A stretch of DNA of 64,000 nt from Flavobacterium psychrotrophum (GTDB taxonomy: Bacteria > Bacteroidota > Bacteroidia > Flavobacteriales > Flavobacteriaceae). Both the position numbers and the translations under genes were made by a program. Of the stretch, positions 1 through 8,427 are shown in pieces (within the stretch, counting starts at the first letter, position 1; each line of letters opens with the position of its first letter). The stretch lies in the NCBI RefSeq assembly GCF_003403075.1, contig NZ_CP031557.1:4340001-4404000 (forward strand). Reading direction: 5' to 3'. The notes under the pieces were generated by a model, which searched no databases, was not told where the DNA came from, and saw nothing but the letters and a program-made list of their open reading frames with translations.

Positions 1-151
1 CCTTACCTTTTGTTTTACAAAGTTTTAGTTCGGCATTGTTGTACAGCACCACACCGGCGCTGTCATAACCGCGGTATTCCAGCCTTTTAAGGCCTTTTAT
101 AATAACCGGGTAGGCCTGCCTGTGGCCTATGTAACCTACTATTCCGCACAT
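1..151 (-). CDS. glmS: glutamine--fructose-6-phosphate aminotransferase (partial, N-terminus)
   Basis: The reverse strand encodes [11 protein letters not shown] and continues to the window edge. This is the N-terminus of the glutaminase domain of GlmS, where Cys2 (exposed after Met removal) is the catalytic nucleophile. The enzyme makes glucosamine-6-phosphate from fructose-6-phosphate and glutamine, the first step towards UDP-GlcNAc for peptidoglycan and lipid A. Only about 50 residues are inside the window. The start lies 2 bases after the stop of the DUF4270 gene, so the two are very probably co-transcribed leftward from the region near 2660. Confidence 0.93.
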   Translation of the reverse strand, partial: MCGIVGYIGHRQAYPVIIKGLKRLEYRGYDSAGVVLYNNAELKLCKTKGK

Positions 152-153
152 AA

Positions 154-1794
154 TTAATTCCTCAAAGGTTTTGTATAAAAAATTTCAAGCTTTGCACGCT
201 TGGTTTCCGGCACGGCAGGGTTAGTACCATACAGTACTACGCCAAACGGATGCGTAACCGATGCAGCCGGTATAAATTTAACGGGTACTGTTTTGCCCCC
301 AACACTGTTTTCGCTAAAAGGTGTTTTTAGAGCAGCATTAGCTGTAACAGTTATATCGCGGGATACCACAAGGCCCAATTTAACATTAGTAGAGTCTTTA
401 CTAACTATATTGTTTATATGGTTAGTAATTCTTATGTTGTAATAATGCTGCCCGTCGCTGTCTTTAAGCAGGTGGCCACCATATATAAGCTTGTTAAATT
501 TAGGTGTGGTGCTGCTGGTCTGATCCAGAGAATAATCATATACCGGGCGCTTATTATTTACATCATAAAGATATATTTTTAATGGCTTAGGAGCACTGCC
601 CATAGTTGCTTCATCAACATAAACCTTAATGCGCGCTTCGTTAATAAGTATGCTGTCTGCCTTTAGCGTATTAACATCATCATCACTAAGAATATCTAAT
701 AAAGCGATACTGCCTTCACCACCTTTTAGATATAGTTTTTCATCACCTTCGGTAGTGTTACTGTTGCTAATTGCTGTAAAGTAAGCAGTGGAAGTATTGT
801 TAGGCTCGTTTTTAAGCACGTTCACGTGGTTACCCTTAAGGTTTAAGGTAAGTAAAAGGCTTTGTCGTTTTGTAACAGGTACGCCATCAATTGTGTCCTT
901 ATCCGGTTTACTGTTTTTATATACATCCTGGGTATATTTTACTTTAATATAACCATCAGTAAACTTAGGAGAACCTATAACATTTCTGCTGCCTTCCTGC
1001 TGTGCTGTAAAAGATATACCCCTGAAATATTCTGCAAGTGCATTATTGTTCATAAGCGTGCCCGATGGTGCATTTACAAAATTGCGTACAAAAAAGTCTT
1101 TATTCAGGTACATAAAAAGACCGGGAGCAAGGCGCTCTGCAGTTATGGTACTTGTCTTATTGTCGGCATCGGTATAGCTTACAGTGCGCAATATTTCTGT
1201 GTTGCTAAAAGTTACAGGCTTAGAAGGCTCTCCTCCCTCAAGAAGGCTTTCGCCCTGGTTATCTAATATAGCACTCTGGTCGCTGTAGTAGTACTGGCTG
1301 GTACTACCGCCAGAGCTGGCATCTGTAGTTCTTAAATAAAAATTGTTTTTTCTTAGCTGCAGGCGGTAAGGCGCAAGGGTATCGCCATAAATACTGTCTA
1401 AAGAATAGGTGTTAACCGTTTCATTACTTACAGTACTCGTATTTTCCAGTTTGCTGTAATACGGCACATATATCCACGCCGAGTCTATAACTACATTACC
1501 TGTAAAAGTAGGAACTGTGGCCATTTGTACCTGTGTTACATAACTTGCTGTTGTTTTTCCAAAAACAGGATGGTCATAAGAGCCCAGCAGGTTTACGTCC
1601 ATACCGCTGGTTTGTACGGCACCCGTAGGCCTGTCATAAGCTACGAGTTTACCATTTAAGCGGTGTGAAGTATTGTGTATATCTCCACCCACAATATCGC
1701 TGCCCAGCTGCCCGTATTCATCATCGCAGGAAACCGCAAAAATTACAGCCACCATGGCAAAGAGAAATACTTTTACAAAAGAGAACTTATTCAT
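154..1794 (-). CDS. DUF4270 family surface lipoprotein
   Basis: A protein of 546 aa. I chose the internal ATG at 1794 because it begins a clean lipoprotein signal: a basic N-terminus, a hydrophobic stretch and lipobox AVSC with Cys23. The ORF can be extended upstream, but that part overlaps the preceding gene and looks non-coding. Acidic residues (DDE) directly after the Cys resemble the lipoprotein export signal that sends Bacteroidota lipoproteins to the cell surface. The rest is a long beta-rich sequence typical of DUF4270, a family of unknown function common in Bacteroidota. It lies between a glycogen-synthase-like gene (19-bp gap) and glmS (2-bp gap), so it is probably in one operon with them. 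The family call is from memory of its sequence pattern. Confidence 0.85.
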   Translation of the reverse strand: MNKFSFVKVFLFAMVAVIFAVSCDDEYGQLGSDIVGGDIHNTSHRLNGKLVAYDRPTGAVQTSGMDVNLLGSYDHPVFGKTTASYVTQVQMATVPTFTGNVVIDSAWIYVPYYSKLENTSTVSNETVNTYSLDSIYGDTLAPYRLQLRKNNFYLRTTDASSGGSTSQYYYSDQSAILDNQGESLLEGGEPSKPVTFSNTEILRTVSYTDADNKTSTITAERLAPGLFMYLNKDFFVRNFVNAPSGTLMNNNALAEYFRGISFTAQQEGSRNVIGSPKFTDGYIKVKYTQDVYKNSKPDKDTIDGVPVTKRQSLLLTLNLKGNHVNVLKNEPNNTSTAYFTAISNSNTTEGDEKLYLKGGEGSIALLDILSDDDVNTLKADSILINEARIKVYVDEATMGSAPKPLKIYLYDVNNKRPVYDYSLDQTSSTTPKFNKLIYGGHLLKDSDGQHYYNIRITNHINNIVSKDSTNVKLGLVVSRDITVTANAALKTPFSENSVGGKTVPVKFIPAASVTHPFGVVLYGTNPAVPETKRAKLEIFYTKPLRN

Positions 1795-1813
1795 ACAATT
1801 TTTTAAAGGTTTA

Positions 1814-2620
1814 CTATAAAACCTGATTTTTATAGAAATTAGTATATGCCGATGCAAAATTATCTTTATCTACATACGGCAGGAAGGGTTTTCCAGATGC
1901 TTCTACATAAGCTTTAAGGCTGTCAGAAACATTTGGCGAAGCTATAATACTCGCATCACTGTGTGCAATGGCGGCTTTCATAACGTTTTCAAAGTCAGGT
2001 GTTTCAAGCATGCTTACCGCTGCTTCAGGAACCTGGTCAAACAATACTTTTTTAAGCATATCCTTATCCAGCGTGTCATCAAAAGACTGGCTGTAAACAG
2101 ATGTAACTATTTTAGTATCGGCAAAGAGTGCCTCATCTTTATAATAGTGTTTCATATATACCGGCAGCATACTGGCCATCCAGCCGTGCACGTGTATAAT
2201 ATCAGGCACCCAGTTTAGTTTTTTAACGGTTTCTACCACACCTTTTGCAAAAAATATGGCGCGTTCGTCGTTATCAGGGTACAATGTACCGTCTTCATCA
2301 CTAAAGGTAGCCTTACGTTTAAAGTACTCGTCGTTATCAATGAAATACACCTGTATGCGCTCTTTAGGTATAGAGGCAACTTTAATAATAAGCGGCATAT
2401 CCATGTCGTTTACCACAAGGTTCATTCCGCTAAGGCGAATAACCTCATGCAGTTGGTGCCTGCGCTCATTAATATTACCGTACCTGGGCATAAATATACG
2501 TATTTGCCCGCCCTGGTCGTTTATCATTTTCGGCACATCATACGACATCAGCGATACTTCATTCTCGGCCAAATAGGGCACTACTTCCGATGATACATAC
2601 AATATCCTCTTATCCTCCAT
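1814..2620 (-). CDS. glycogen/starch synthase-like protein (GT5 N-terminal domain only)
   Basis: A 268-aa protein starting MEDKRILYVSSEVVPYLAEN, matching the N-terminal Rossmann domain of ADP-glucose glycogen synthase (GT5). It contains the expected MPRYG motif and later an IIHVHGWM stretch like the DIVHAHDW motif of GlgA. Full GlgA is about 470-480 aa, so the C-terminal GT-B half is absent. The KTGGL nucleotide-binding motif that normally follows the first strand is not recognisable; the region reads ENEVSLMSYDVPKM. It may therefore be non-catalytic or act with another subunit. A TAATTTTG promoter element lies on the minus strand at 2667-2660. First gene of a leftward operon with DUF4270 and glmS. 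Confidence 0.85.
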   Translation of the reverse strand: MEDKRILYVSSEVVPYLAENEVSLMSYDVPKMINDQGGQIRIFMPRYGNINERRHQLHEVIRLSGMNLVVNDMDMPLIIKVASIPKERIQVYFIDNDEYFKRKATFSDEDGTLYPDNDERAIFFAKGVVETVKKLNWVPDIIHVHGWMASMLPVYMKHYYKDEALFADTKIVTSVYSQSFDDTLDKDMLKKVLFDQVPEAAVSMLETPDFENVMKAAIAHSDASIIASPNVSDSLKAYVEASGKPFLPYVDKDNFASAYTNFYKNQVL

Positions 2621-2659
2621 CTTCAGATTTTATATTTTGTTCGGGTATAAAAAACCATG

Positions 2660-2667
2660 CAAAATTA
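2660..2667 (-). promoter_or_regulatory. -7 promoter element (TAATTTTG) for the leftward glmS operon
   Basis: Reading the minus strand, TAATTTTG fits the Bacteroidota TAnnTTTG -7 consensus and lies about 40 bases before the start at 2620. No clear TTG -33 partner is visible at the usual spacing. Confidence 0.5.
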
Positions 2668-2674
2668 AACATTT

Positions 2675-2705
2675 TTGCTCAGTTTCTAACTATATATTAA
2701 TTTTG
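2675..2705 (+). promoter_or_regulatory. panC promoter (TTG - 20 bp - TAATTTTG)
   Basis: A TTG at 2675-2677 and TAATTTTG at 2698-2705 are separated by 20 bases, which fits the Bacteroidota housekeeping promoter. It would start transcription near 2710, giving a leader of fewer than 20 bases before panC. Confidence 0.65.
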
Positions 2706-2727
2706 CTCCCTCATTAATAGCACACAC

Positions 2728-3573
2728 ATGCTCATTTTCAGTAAAAAAGCGGCGCTACAAGCCCATTTAGACACATATATTAAAGCAGGTAAAGGCATAG
2801 GTTTTGTACCTACAATGGGTGCACTGCACAGCGGCCACCTCTCGCTAATGCAGCAATCGCTGGAGCAAAATGGCGTTACGGTAGTAAGTATTTTTGTAAA
2901 CCCTACGCAGTTTAACAACCCTGATGACCTGAAAAAATATCCGCGTACGCTGGAAGCCGATGCAGAGAAAATTTCGGGACTAAATAAAGATATCATCATT
3001 TTTGCGCCGGAGGTAGACGAAATGTATGACGGTAACACAGTAAGCAGCCACTATGATTTTGACGGACTCGAAAACCAGATGGAGGGTGCTCATCGCCCGG
3101 GCCATTTTGACGGCGTAGGTACAATTGTAAAGAAACTCTTCGAAATAGTACGCCCCACAAATGCTTACTTTGGTGAGAAAGATTTTCAGCAGTTGCAAAT
3201 AGTAAAAAAGCTGGTAGAGAAAAACCACATGGGCATAAATGTTGTGGGCTGCCCCATAACCCGCGAAGATAACGGGCTGGCAATGAGCTCGCGCAATGCA
3301 CGCCTTAGTGATGCCGAACGCAACGAAGCTGCTCTTATATATAAAATATTGCAAGGTGCACGCAAACGCTTTGATTTTGAAAGTATTGCTGAAGTTAAAA
3401 GCTTTGTAGAAAGTGCTTTTGAGGCACATCCTGCTTTTAAGCCAGAGTATTTTGAGATAGCTGCCGAAGATACCCTGGAGCCTGCAACCTTAAAGGAAAA
3501 CAGGAAATACCGGGCTTTTATTGCGATTTTTTTAGGTAACGTTAGGTTAATAGATAATATTTCATTAAATTAA
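2728..3573 (+). CDS. panC: pantoate--beta-alanine ligase
   Basis: A 281-aa protein of normal length for PanC, which condenses pantoate with beta-alanine using ATP to form pantothenate, the precursor of coenzyme A. Seen in the sequence: the [12 protein letters not shown] nucleotide-binding motif (HSGH at 34-37), FVNPTQF, a [14 protein letters not shown] segment, YFGEKDFQQ and the MSSRN motif. The ATG at 2728 follows a good promoter. panD starts 13 bases downstream, so two consecutive genes of the pathway sit together. The divergent glgA-like/glmS group shares the intergenic region. Confidence 0.97.
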   Translation: MLIFSKKAALQAHLDTYIKAGKGIGFVPTMGALHSGHLSLMQQSLEQNGVTVVSIFVNPTQFNNPDDLKKYPRTLEADAEKISGLNKDIIIFAPEVDEMYDGNTVSSHYDFDGLENQMEGAHRPGHFDGVGTIVKKLFEIVRPTNAYFGEKDFQQLQIVKKLVEKNHMGINVVGCPITREDNGLAMSSRNARLSDAERNEAALIYKILQGARKRFDFESIAEVKSFVESAFEAHPAFKPEYFEIAAEDTLEPATLKENRKYRAFIAIFLGNVRLIDNISLN

Positions 3574-3574
3574 T

Positions 3575-3582
3575 TACCTTTG
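3575..3582 (+). promoter_or_regulatory. possible -7 element (TACCTTTG) immediately before panD
   Basis: TACCTTTG lies only 4 bases before the panD ATG. If used, it would give an almost leaderless panD transcript. No TTG partner is visible, and panD can also be read from the panC promoter, so this is tentative. Confidence 0.3.
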
Positions 3583-3586
3583 CGCC

Positions 3587-3937
3587 ATGCAAATTCAAGT
3601 TGTAAAATCCAAGTTACACCGTGTTACGGTTACTGGAGCCGATTTAAACTATATAGGCAGCATTACTATTGACGAAGCGTTGATGGAAGCTGCTAATATT
3701 ATTGAAGGAGAAAAAGTTTCTATTGTAAACATCAATAATGGTGAACGCCTTGAAACTTATGCGATTAAAGGAAACAGAAACAGCGGAGACATTACACTAA
3801 ACGGCCCTGCGGCACGCAAGGTGCAGCGTGGCGACATTATTATCATTATATCATATGGTATACTTGATTTTGAAGAAGCCAAGTTGTTTAAGCCAACCAT
3901 TGTTTTCCCTAACGAAAAAGACAACTCGCTTACATGA
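3587..3937 (+). CDS. panD: aspartate 1-decarboxylase
   Basis: A 116-aa pyruvoyl-dependent decarboxylase that makes beta-alanine from aspartate for pantothenate synthesis. The self-cleavage site is visible as YIGSITID, with Gly24-Ser25 at the expected position; Ser25 becomes the pyruvoyl group. The [20 protein letters not shown] segment is typical of the family. Length is normal (about 115-125 aa). It follows panC by 13 bases, and its stop overlaps the start of the next gene in an ATGA, so the three are probably translationally coupled. Confidence 0.97.
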   Translation: MQIQVVKSKLHRVTVTGADLNYIGSITIDEALMEAANIIEGEKVSIVNINNGERLETYAIKGNRNSGDITLNGPAARKVQRGDIIIIISYGILDFEEAKLFKPTIVFPNEKDNSLT

Positions 3938-4902
3938 GCCTGAAAAAGAAGGTAATTAAAGTATTAAGTATCATACTCCCGCTTGCTGTGGGAGTTTTTT
4001 TAATTTTATACACTTACAATAAGCTATCGCCACAGGAGCGTGTAGATGTAGAAGGCAGTTTTAAGACGGCTAATTATTTTTATATCTACATTTCGCTTTT
4101 CCTTGGTTTTTCCGGATTCTGGGCCAGGGCTTACCGCTGGAAGTATACGCTGGGCCATATGGGCTATACGGCACCATTTCCGGTAAAGTTTGCGGCAGTT
4201 TGCATTACCTATCTTATGAATATGCTCATACCCCGCAGTGGCGAGGTAAGCCGTGCACTGGTGCTTAAGCGCTATGCCGATGTGCCTTTTGATAAAGGCC
4301 TGGGTACCATAATATCTGAAAGGGTGGTAGACCTTATACTGCTGCTGGTGTGTATGGGTGCTACCATACTAATGAAGTTTGATGAGCTGCGCGACTACCT
4401 TGTAAAAACGGTACCGTACCAAAAATTAATAATCTACGGTGCTGCTGCTTTTGTGCTTTTTATGATTACTGTATTGTATTATAGATATGGTAGTGCAAAA
4501 TGGCTTAAAAAACTTAAGGGTAAAATATCAGGTATTGTAGAAGGTGCGCTGAGCGTATTTAAAATGCCGAATAAATGGCCGTTTTTACTACTGTCTTTAT
4601 ATATCTGGTTTACTTACATAGCCATATTTTATATCAGTATTTTTGCATTGCCACAAACCGCAGGGCTTAGCTTTGGTACAGTAGTAACTGCGTTTGTAGT
4701 GGGCAGTATTGCCATTACGTTTACTAATGGTGGTGTAGGCTTCTTTCCGGTAGCTGTGGCAAACATCCTTACTTTATATGATGTGCCTTATACTTATGGT
4801 ACGGCCTTCGGGTGGATAGTGTGGGCATCTCAGGTGGCAACAATCATTTTTCTCGGCGTTTTTTCTTTTTTAATACTTCCTTTGTTATACGGCAAAAAAT
4901 AA
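3934..4902 (+). CDS. lysylphosphatidylglycerol synthase TM-region / flippase-like membrane protein
   Basis: A 322-aa polytopic membrane protein with about eight hydrophobic segments. It shows the pattern of the LPG_synthase_TM family (PF03706, formerly UPF0104): a [12 protein letters not shown] segment with a conserved Arg/Glu, then RVVDLILLL. It lacks the cytoplasmic aminoacyl-transferase domain of MprF, so it is probably a flippase-like or lipid-transport protein, not an LPG synthase. The start overlaps the panD stop (ATGA). The link to panD is positional; I see no functional connection. Confidence 0.85.
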   Translation: MSLKKKVIKVLSIILPLAVGVFLILYTYNKLSPQERVDVEGSFKTANYFYIYISLFLGFSGFWARAYRWKYTLGHMGYTAPFPVKFAAVCITYLMNMLIPRSGEVSRALVLKRYADVPFDKGLGTIISERVVDLILLLVCMGATILMKFDELRDYLVKTVPYQKLIIYGAAAFVLFMITVLYYRYGSAKWLKKLKGKISGIVEGALSVFKMPNKWPFLLLSLYIWFTYIAIFYISIFALPQTAGLSFGTVVTAFVVGSIAITFTNGGVGFFPVAVANILTLYDVPYTYGTAFGWIVWASQVATIIFLGVFSFLILPLLYGKK

Positions 4903-4947
4903 ATTACTATCTTGCTCTGCATTTTATCCCCTTAAAACTGTAAAGCT

Positions 4948-6081
4948 ATGAAGTACACTACATTACTGTTGTTTTTTGTCTTTGTTCTTCCGGCAAGGGC
5001 CCAAGTTAAAACTGAGGAGGTATTTAGCCAGAAGCTAAATGCCAACCGTACTATCAGGGTAATAACCCCACCATCTTACAACCAGGATAAAAACAAAAAA
5101 TACCCATTACTCTTATTGCTTGACGGAGAGTATATGCTTGAACCTTTTGCAGGTACACTTGCCTATGCTTACTACTGGGATGAACTTCCTGAAACGGTAA
5201 TTGTAGCCGTTAATACTAATGATGGCGACCAGCGTGAGGCTGATATGCTTATTAATGATGCTACAGGCCTTCCCGAAGGTACGGGCGATAAGTTTTTCCA
5301 GTTTATTGGAGATGAGCTTATACCGGCGCTTAATAAAAAGTACCGCCTTTCGCCTTTTCGCATTATAGCGGGGCATGACCTTACTGCCCGTATGGCTGAT
5401 TTTTACCTCTATAAAGAGAATACACCTTTTAGGGGATACATAAATTTTAGCCCTGAGATAGCAGAAGAAATGGAAACCCGCCTGCCCGAAATGGCCGATA
5501 AGCTTGCTAATCCCGTATTTTTTTACCTGTGTAGTGCAGATGGCGATGTGCCACGCCTTAAGAAGCGTATAAAAGAGCTTGACGAAAAACTGAAGGTTAT
5601 TAAAAACCCTAACTTTAGATATGCTTATGATGAGTATACTAACGGGTCGCATTATTCATTAATACCCTTTGGGGTGCCAGGTGCATTGTATGGTATTTTT
5701 ACCTCATACCGCCCAATATCGCCTATTGAGTATCAGGAAAAAATTGTTACCCTGCCAAACGGTTATGTAGATTATCTTAAGAACAAATACAATATTATAG
5801 AAAAAGACCTTGGTACTGAGATGACCATTCGCCTTACCGACTTTAAAGCCATTGAGGCTGCCATCATGAAAAATACCATGTATGCCGAGTTGAAAGACCT
5901 TGCTGCACTTGCCAAGAAAAACTATCCTAAAAAGATTATAGGAGAATACTACGAAGCGTTGTATTATGAAATGATGGGCGATTATAAAAAGGCCAAAAAA
6001 GTATACATGAACTCCTATTCTATGGATGCCGTGGGTGAGTATACTAAAGACTTTATGATAGCAAGGGCTGATAAATTGTAA
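4948..6081 (+). CDS. secreted alpha/beta-hydrolase-fold (esterase D-like) protein with altered nucleophile
   Basis: A 377-aa protein with a signal peptide (cleavage after ARA, near residue 18). Residues about 30-255 match the putative esterase family (enterochelin esterase / EstD fold), including YPLLLLLDGEYML and VIVAVNTND. The nucleophile elbow, normally GHSxGG, reads AGHDLTA, with Asp144 in place of Ser. It could be a non-catalytic member or use Asp. A TPR-like C-terminal tail (from about residue 330) follows. The upstream gene ends 45 bases before; a degenerate TATCTTG element lies in that gap. Confidence 0.8.
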   Translation: MKYTTLLLFFVFVLPARAQVKTEEVFSQKLNANRTIRVITPPSYNQDKNKKYPLLLLLDGEYMLEPFAGTLAYAYYWDELPETVIVAVNTNDGDQREADMLINDATGLPEGTGDKFFQFIGDELIPALNKKYRLSPFRIIAGHDLTARMADFYLYKENTPFRGYINFSPEIAEEMETRLPEMADKLANPVFFYLCSADGDVPRLKKRIKELDEKLKVIKNPNFRYAYDEYTNGSHYSLIPFGVPGALYGIFTSYRPISPIEYQEKIVTLPNGYVDYLKNKYNIIEKDLGTEMTIRLTDFKAIEAAIMKNTMYAELKDLAALAKKNYPKKIIGEYYEALYYEMMGDYKKAKKVYMNSYSMDAVGEYTKDFMIARADKL

Positions 6082-6120
6082 TTTTTGGTTGATTGTAATT
6101 TGCTGATCAGACCAGCCTGC

Positions 6121-6630
6121 TTATTTCTTCATGTGCTGTTTTAATAAATTCATTATTTCCTTCAGGCCATTAACTGTACCGGAAAAATAATCGTTTTTCT
6201 GAAATTCAGGAATAAAGGCGTCGTCAATTATCTTTTTGGTATCCGCATCGCTCAATACGGTTATAATACCCTTTCCGTTCTGTATCCGTATGCGGTGATA
6301 GCCCGATGAAATGCCAATGAGTATTCCGTTATCCTTACCTTTTTTCCCCACGCCCCACTGGTTTGCAATATGCAGGGTAAGTTCTTCAAAACGTTCTTTT
6401 GGTGTATTGGCAGGGCTAATGGTTACCACTGCAATTTCTACAGATGTTTCTATCTCAAAATGGCGTAGCAAATCGTTAATCTCTTCTTTTTGTGCATCAG
6501 TAAAAAGATGTTCAAAATCATTTATATAGCCAGATGCTTTTGGCAGTTTATCCCAAAGCGATTCGGTGGTTTGGGCATATGCCGCTGTAATGCCTAAGAA
6601 GAGTACTAAAAATAAAACCAGCTTTTTCAT
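6121..6630 (-). CDS. secreted TPM-domain protein
   Basis: A 169-aa protein starting MKKLVLFLVLFLG with a signal peptide ending near AYA-Q. I took the ATG at 6630, not the one 5 codons upstream, because a TATCTTTG promoter element lies just before it. The mature part has the TPM fold pattern (YINDFEHLFT, EIAVVTI, GVGKKGKDNGILIGIS), found in phosphatase-like and photosystem repair proteins of the TPM_phosphatase family (PF04536). The usual C-terminal transmembrane or low-complexity tail is missing, so it is probably periplasmic. Exact role unknown. Confidence 0.85.
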   Translation of the reverse strand: MKKLVLFLVLFLGITAAYAQTTESLWDKLPKASGYINDFEHLFTDAQKEEINDLLRHFEIETSVEIAVVTISPANTPKERFEELTLHIANQWGVGKKGKDNGILIGISSGYHRIRIQNGKGIITVLSDADTKKIIDDAFIPEFQKNDYFSGTVNGLKEIMNLLKQHMKK

Positions 6631-6769
6631 ATAATGTTTTTGCAAAGATACTTTAGTTGCCGGTTAGTTATTACGCCTTGCATTTACAACAAGCCGAAAC
6701 CTAACCGACATTTAACGAAGCAAAACTGCTACCGGACTAAAACCCGACATAGAGCCTTCTTGTTCATAC

Positions 6770-6897
6770 TATCTTTGTATCAACAAAACAGGTTAGCCCC
6801 CTGAATATTGTAAAGAGAAGTAATATTTTTTCATAGTTGGTTTTGATTGGAATTATAAAATGCCCCTCGGAATAGTGAGTTTTCCCAGGGGCATTTT
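6770..6897 (+). ncRNA. candidate small RNA (promoter-like element to terminator)
   Basis: TATCTTTG at 6770-6777 fits a -7 element, and a strong hairpin followed by TTTTT ends at 6897. No ORF of note lies between, so a transcript of about 115 bases from near 6782 is possible. A correctly spaced TTG -33 box is not visible, which lowers confidence. The terminator also serves the minus-strand lipoprotein gene, so it alone does not prove the RNA. Confidence 0.35.
6857..6897. terminator. bidirectional rho-independent terminator
   Basis: Arms AAAATGCCCCT (6857-6867) and AGGGGCATTTT (6887-6897) pair perfectly over 11 bases and are flanked by T/A runs on both sides. It would end the minus-strand lipoprotein gene (stop at 6924) and any rightward transcript from near 6780. 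Confidence 0.8.
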
Positions 6898-6923
6898 TAT
6901 GTTCTGTCATTTTCTTTAAGAAG

Positions 6924-7199
6924 CTAACGCTTTGGTTTAGTAATGTCTGATGGGGTTATTTCGTTTTTTGGTTTGGGCTTAATAGCCGAATTATGTGTAG
7001 TGTCCTGCGCGGCAGAATCTACCACATTAGGCTCGCCCTCACGGTTAGGCTGCTCTGTGCCGGTTATGGTGGGTGCAGGAGTAACGCCTGCGGCACTGCT
7101 TTCTGCCGGGTTATCAGGCACGCCGTTTTCTCCGTGTCCTGTTTGCCTGCAAGACCACAGGGCTAATGATGCTAATAGTATTAAAGCTGATTTTTTCAT
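6924..7199 (-). CDS. small hypothetical lipoprotein
   Basis: A 91-aa protein with a lipoprotein signal (MKKSALILLASLALWSC, Cys17). The mature part is short, rich in Pro, Thr, Asn, Glu and Lys and has no obvious fold, so it is probably a disordered tether exposed at the outer membrane or periplasm. I do not recognise a family. It is monocistronic: the broken Abi gene lies upstream and a strong terminator lies 27 bases after its stop. Confidence 0.65.
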   Translation of the reverse strand: MKKSALILLASLALWSCRQTGHGENGVPDNPAESSAAGVTPAPTITGTEQPNREGEPNVVDSAAQDTTHNSAIKPKPKNEITPSDITKPKR

Positions 7200-7273
7200 A
7201 ACATTCAGGTTTTAAACTTAAAGTTACCGCGGTCTGTTTTTGAATGCTATTATTTTATGGTTTTTTTAGGATG

Positions 7274-8171
7274 CTATGCTTTCCAAAGCTCTTCATTTTG
7301 CCAATCAGGCTTCATGCCTAAGGCGTCAGGATCTACATTAGGGTATTTCTTAAAAAGTTCTGAAAGCCGCTCTGTAAAATGATTGCATGGTTGAACAATG
7401 TTGAGCATATATTTCATGATGCATAAGTGAATGTACAATTTTTGAAACTCATGCTGTTTTGGGATATCTTCAATCCATGCATATGGTGGTTTAGACAAAA
7501 TTTTAGGCGTGCCCGGAAGATTTTTATTCCACAGCCGGGCATGGTGAGCACATAAATTTCTTATTTGTGATATTGATTGTAGCCAACTGGGTAGATAAGT
7601 ATGATTCACTGCACCTAACTCACGAGCAATAATGTCCTTGGATTTTGTGCTGTGTTTTAAATTTCCGTATAATTTTGATAATGCACCAAAACTTTGCTCT
7701 AAAGATTTCCATGCCGGGGGAAACCTCAGGTCATCTTTATGCTTTTTTAGATGGTTTTTTATCGTAATCTCTTTTGTTCTTTCTAACTCTTCCTCAAGAT
7801 TAGCAAGTGTTTTTACTAATGCTTTACTGTCTTCAAAAAGCGTAAAATTTTGAAACCACCATGGGTCAAACTCATGTGATAAATGATATATAAGTTTGGT
7901 GCGAAGACTAATCTCTATTTTCTCTATCACATCAAATAGTAAAATCCTCGCGGTCAAAATTGTACAATGCCATTACGTCGGGAAAACGGCTGTTAGGCTT
8001 AAAGACATGAGTTTCTTTATCAGACTGCATTGAGTGCCAATATTCGCCTAGTCGATAATAACTTATATACGATAAAAAATGTGCTGCGTTATCATTATCA
8101 TTAATTATTAATCCGCGTGCTCTGAGTAAATCTATTTGTTGGTCAAGTGTTTTGGCTGGTTTTTCAAACAT
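7274..8171 (-). pseudogene. Abi family (Abi_2, AbiD/AbiF-like) gene broken by a frameshift
   Basis: Two minus-strand frames together give one Abi_2 (PF07751) protein. Frame 1 (8171 to about 7945) begins MFEKPAKTLDQQIDLL and runs to ALYNFDRE; the second frame continues RILLFDVIEKIEISLR to the stop at 7274. The join falls at GACCGCGAGGATT. In relatives the text reads DRELR-ILLF, so the likely cause is loss of 5 bases between two GAG triplets. The HEPN-type motif RNLCAH (R-x4-H) lies in the second part. Abi_2 proteins are phage-abortive-infection toxins. An internal TTG start could still make the C-terminal part. The intact relative at 47794-48660 supports the alignment. Confidence 0.8.
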
Positions 8172-8182
8172 CTTTAAAATAA

Positions 8183-8225
8183 TAAGTCCCGCTAAAATAC
8201 TAAATTGTATTATTACCGGGACTTA
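8183..8225. repeat. inverted repeat upstream of the Abi gene
   Basis: TAAGTCCCG (8183-8191) and CGGGACTTA (8217-8225) are perfect 9-base inverted copies, 12 bases before the Abi start. It could be an operator, a leader hairpin or a terminator remnant. There is no T-run in the right place for a terminator of the Abi gene. Confidence 0.5.
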
Positions 8226-8372
8226 ATAAAAGCAAAAGACACACCCTGGTACGCTGTTTATTTAAAATATCATCGCGCGGTGTGTACTGTTGTTGCACAG
8301 ATATAAACATATTTGTTTATATACAACTCTCCTGAGGTAATAACCACACCACCAAATTACCGGATTGTCGAA

Positions 8373-8404
8373 TTGCGGCATTTCCCTAAAAACACCTATC
8401 TTTG
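8373..8404 (+). promoter_or_regulatory. radA promoter (TTG - 21 bp - TATCTTTG)
   Basis: TTG at 8373-8375 and TATCTTTG at 8397-8404 fit the Bacteroidota promoter. Transcription would start near 8408, giving a leader of about 20 bases before radA. Confidence 0.7.
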
Positions 8405-8427
8405 AAACTACTTACCTAAACATTTAA

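Noticed and set aside
862..1266. Plus-strand ORF of 134 codons inside the DUF4270 gene
   Set aside because: Antisense shadow: Cys-rich, no promoter or start context.
154..1857. Longer start for the DUF4270 protein at 1857
   Set aside because: It would overlap the upstream gene and hide the lipoprotein signal; the ATG at 1794 gives a perfect lipobox.
7274..8171. Programmed ribosomal frameshift in the Abi gene
   Set aside because: No slippery heptamer lies at the join, and the alignment needs a loss of 5 bases, so a mutation is more likely.
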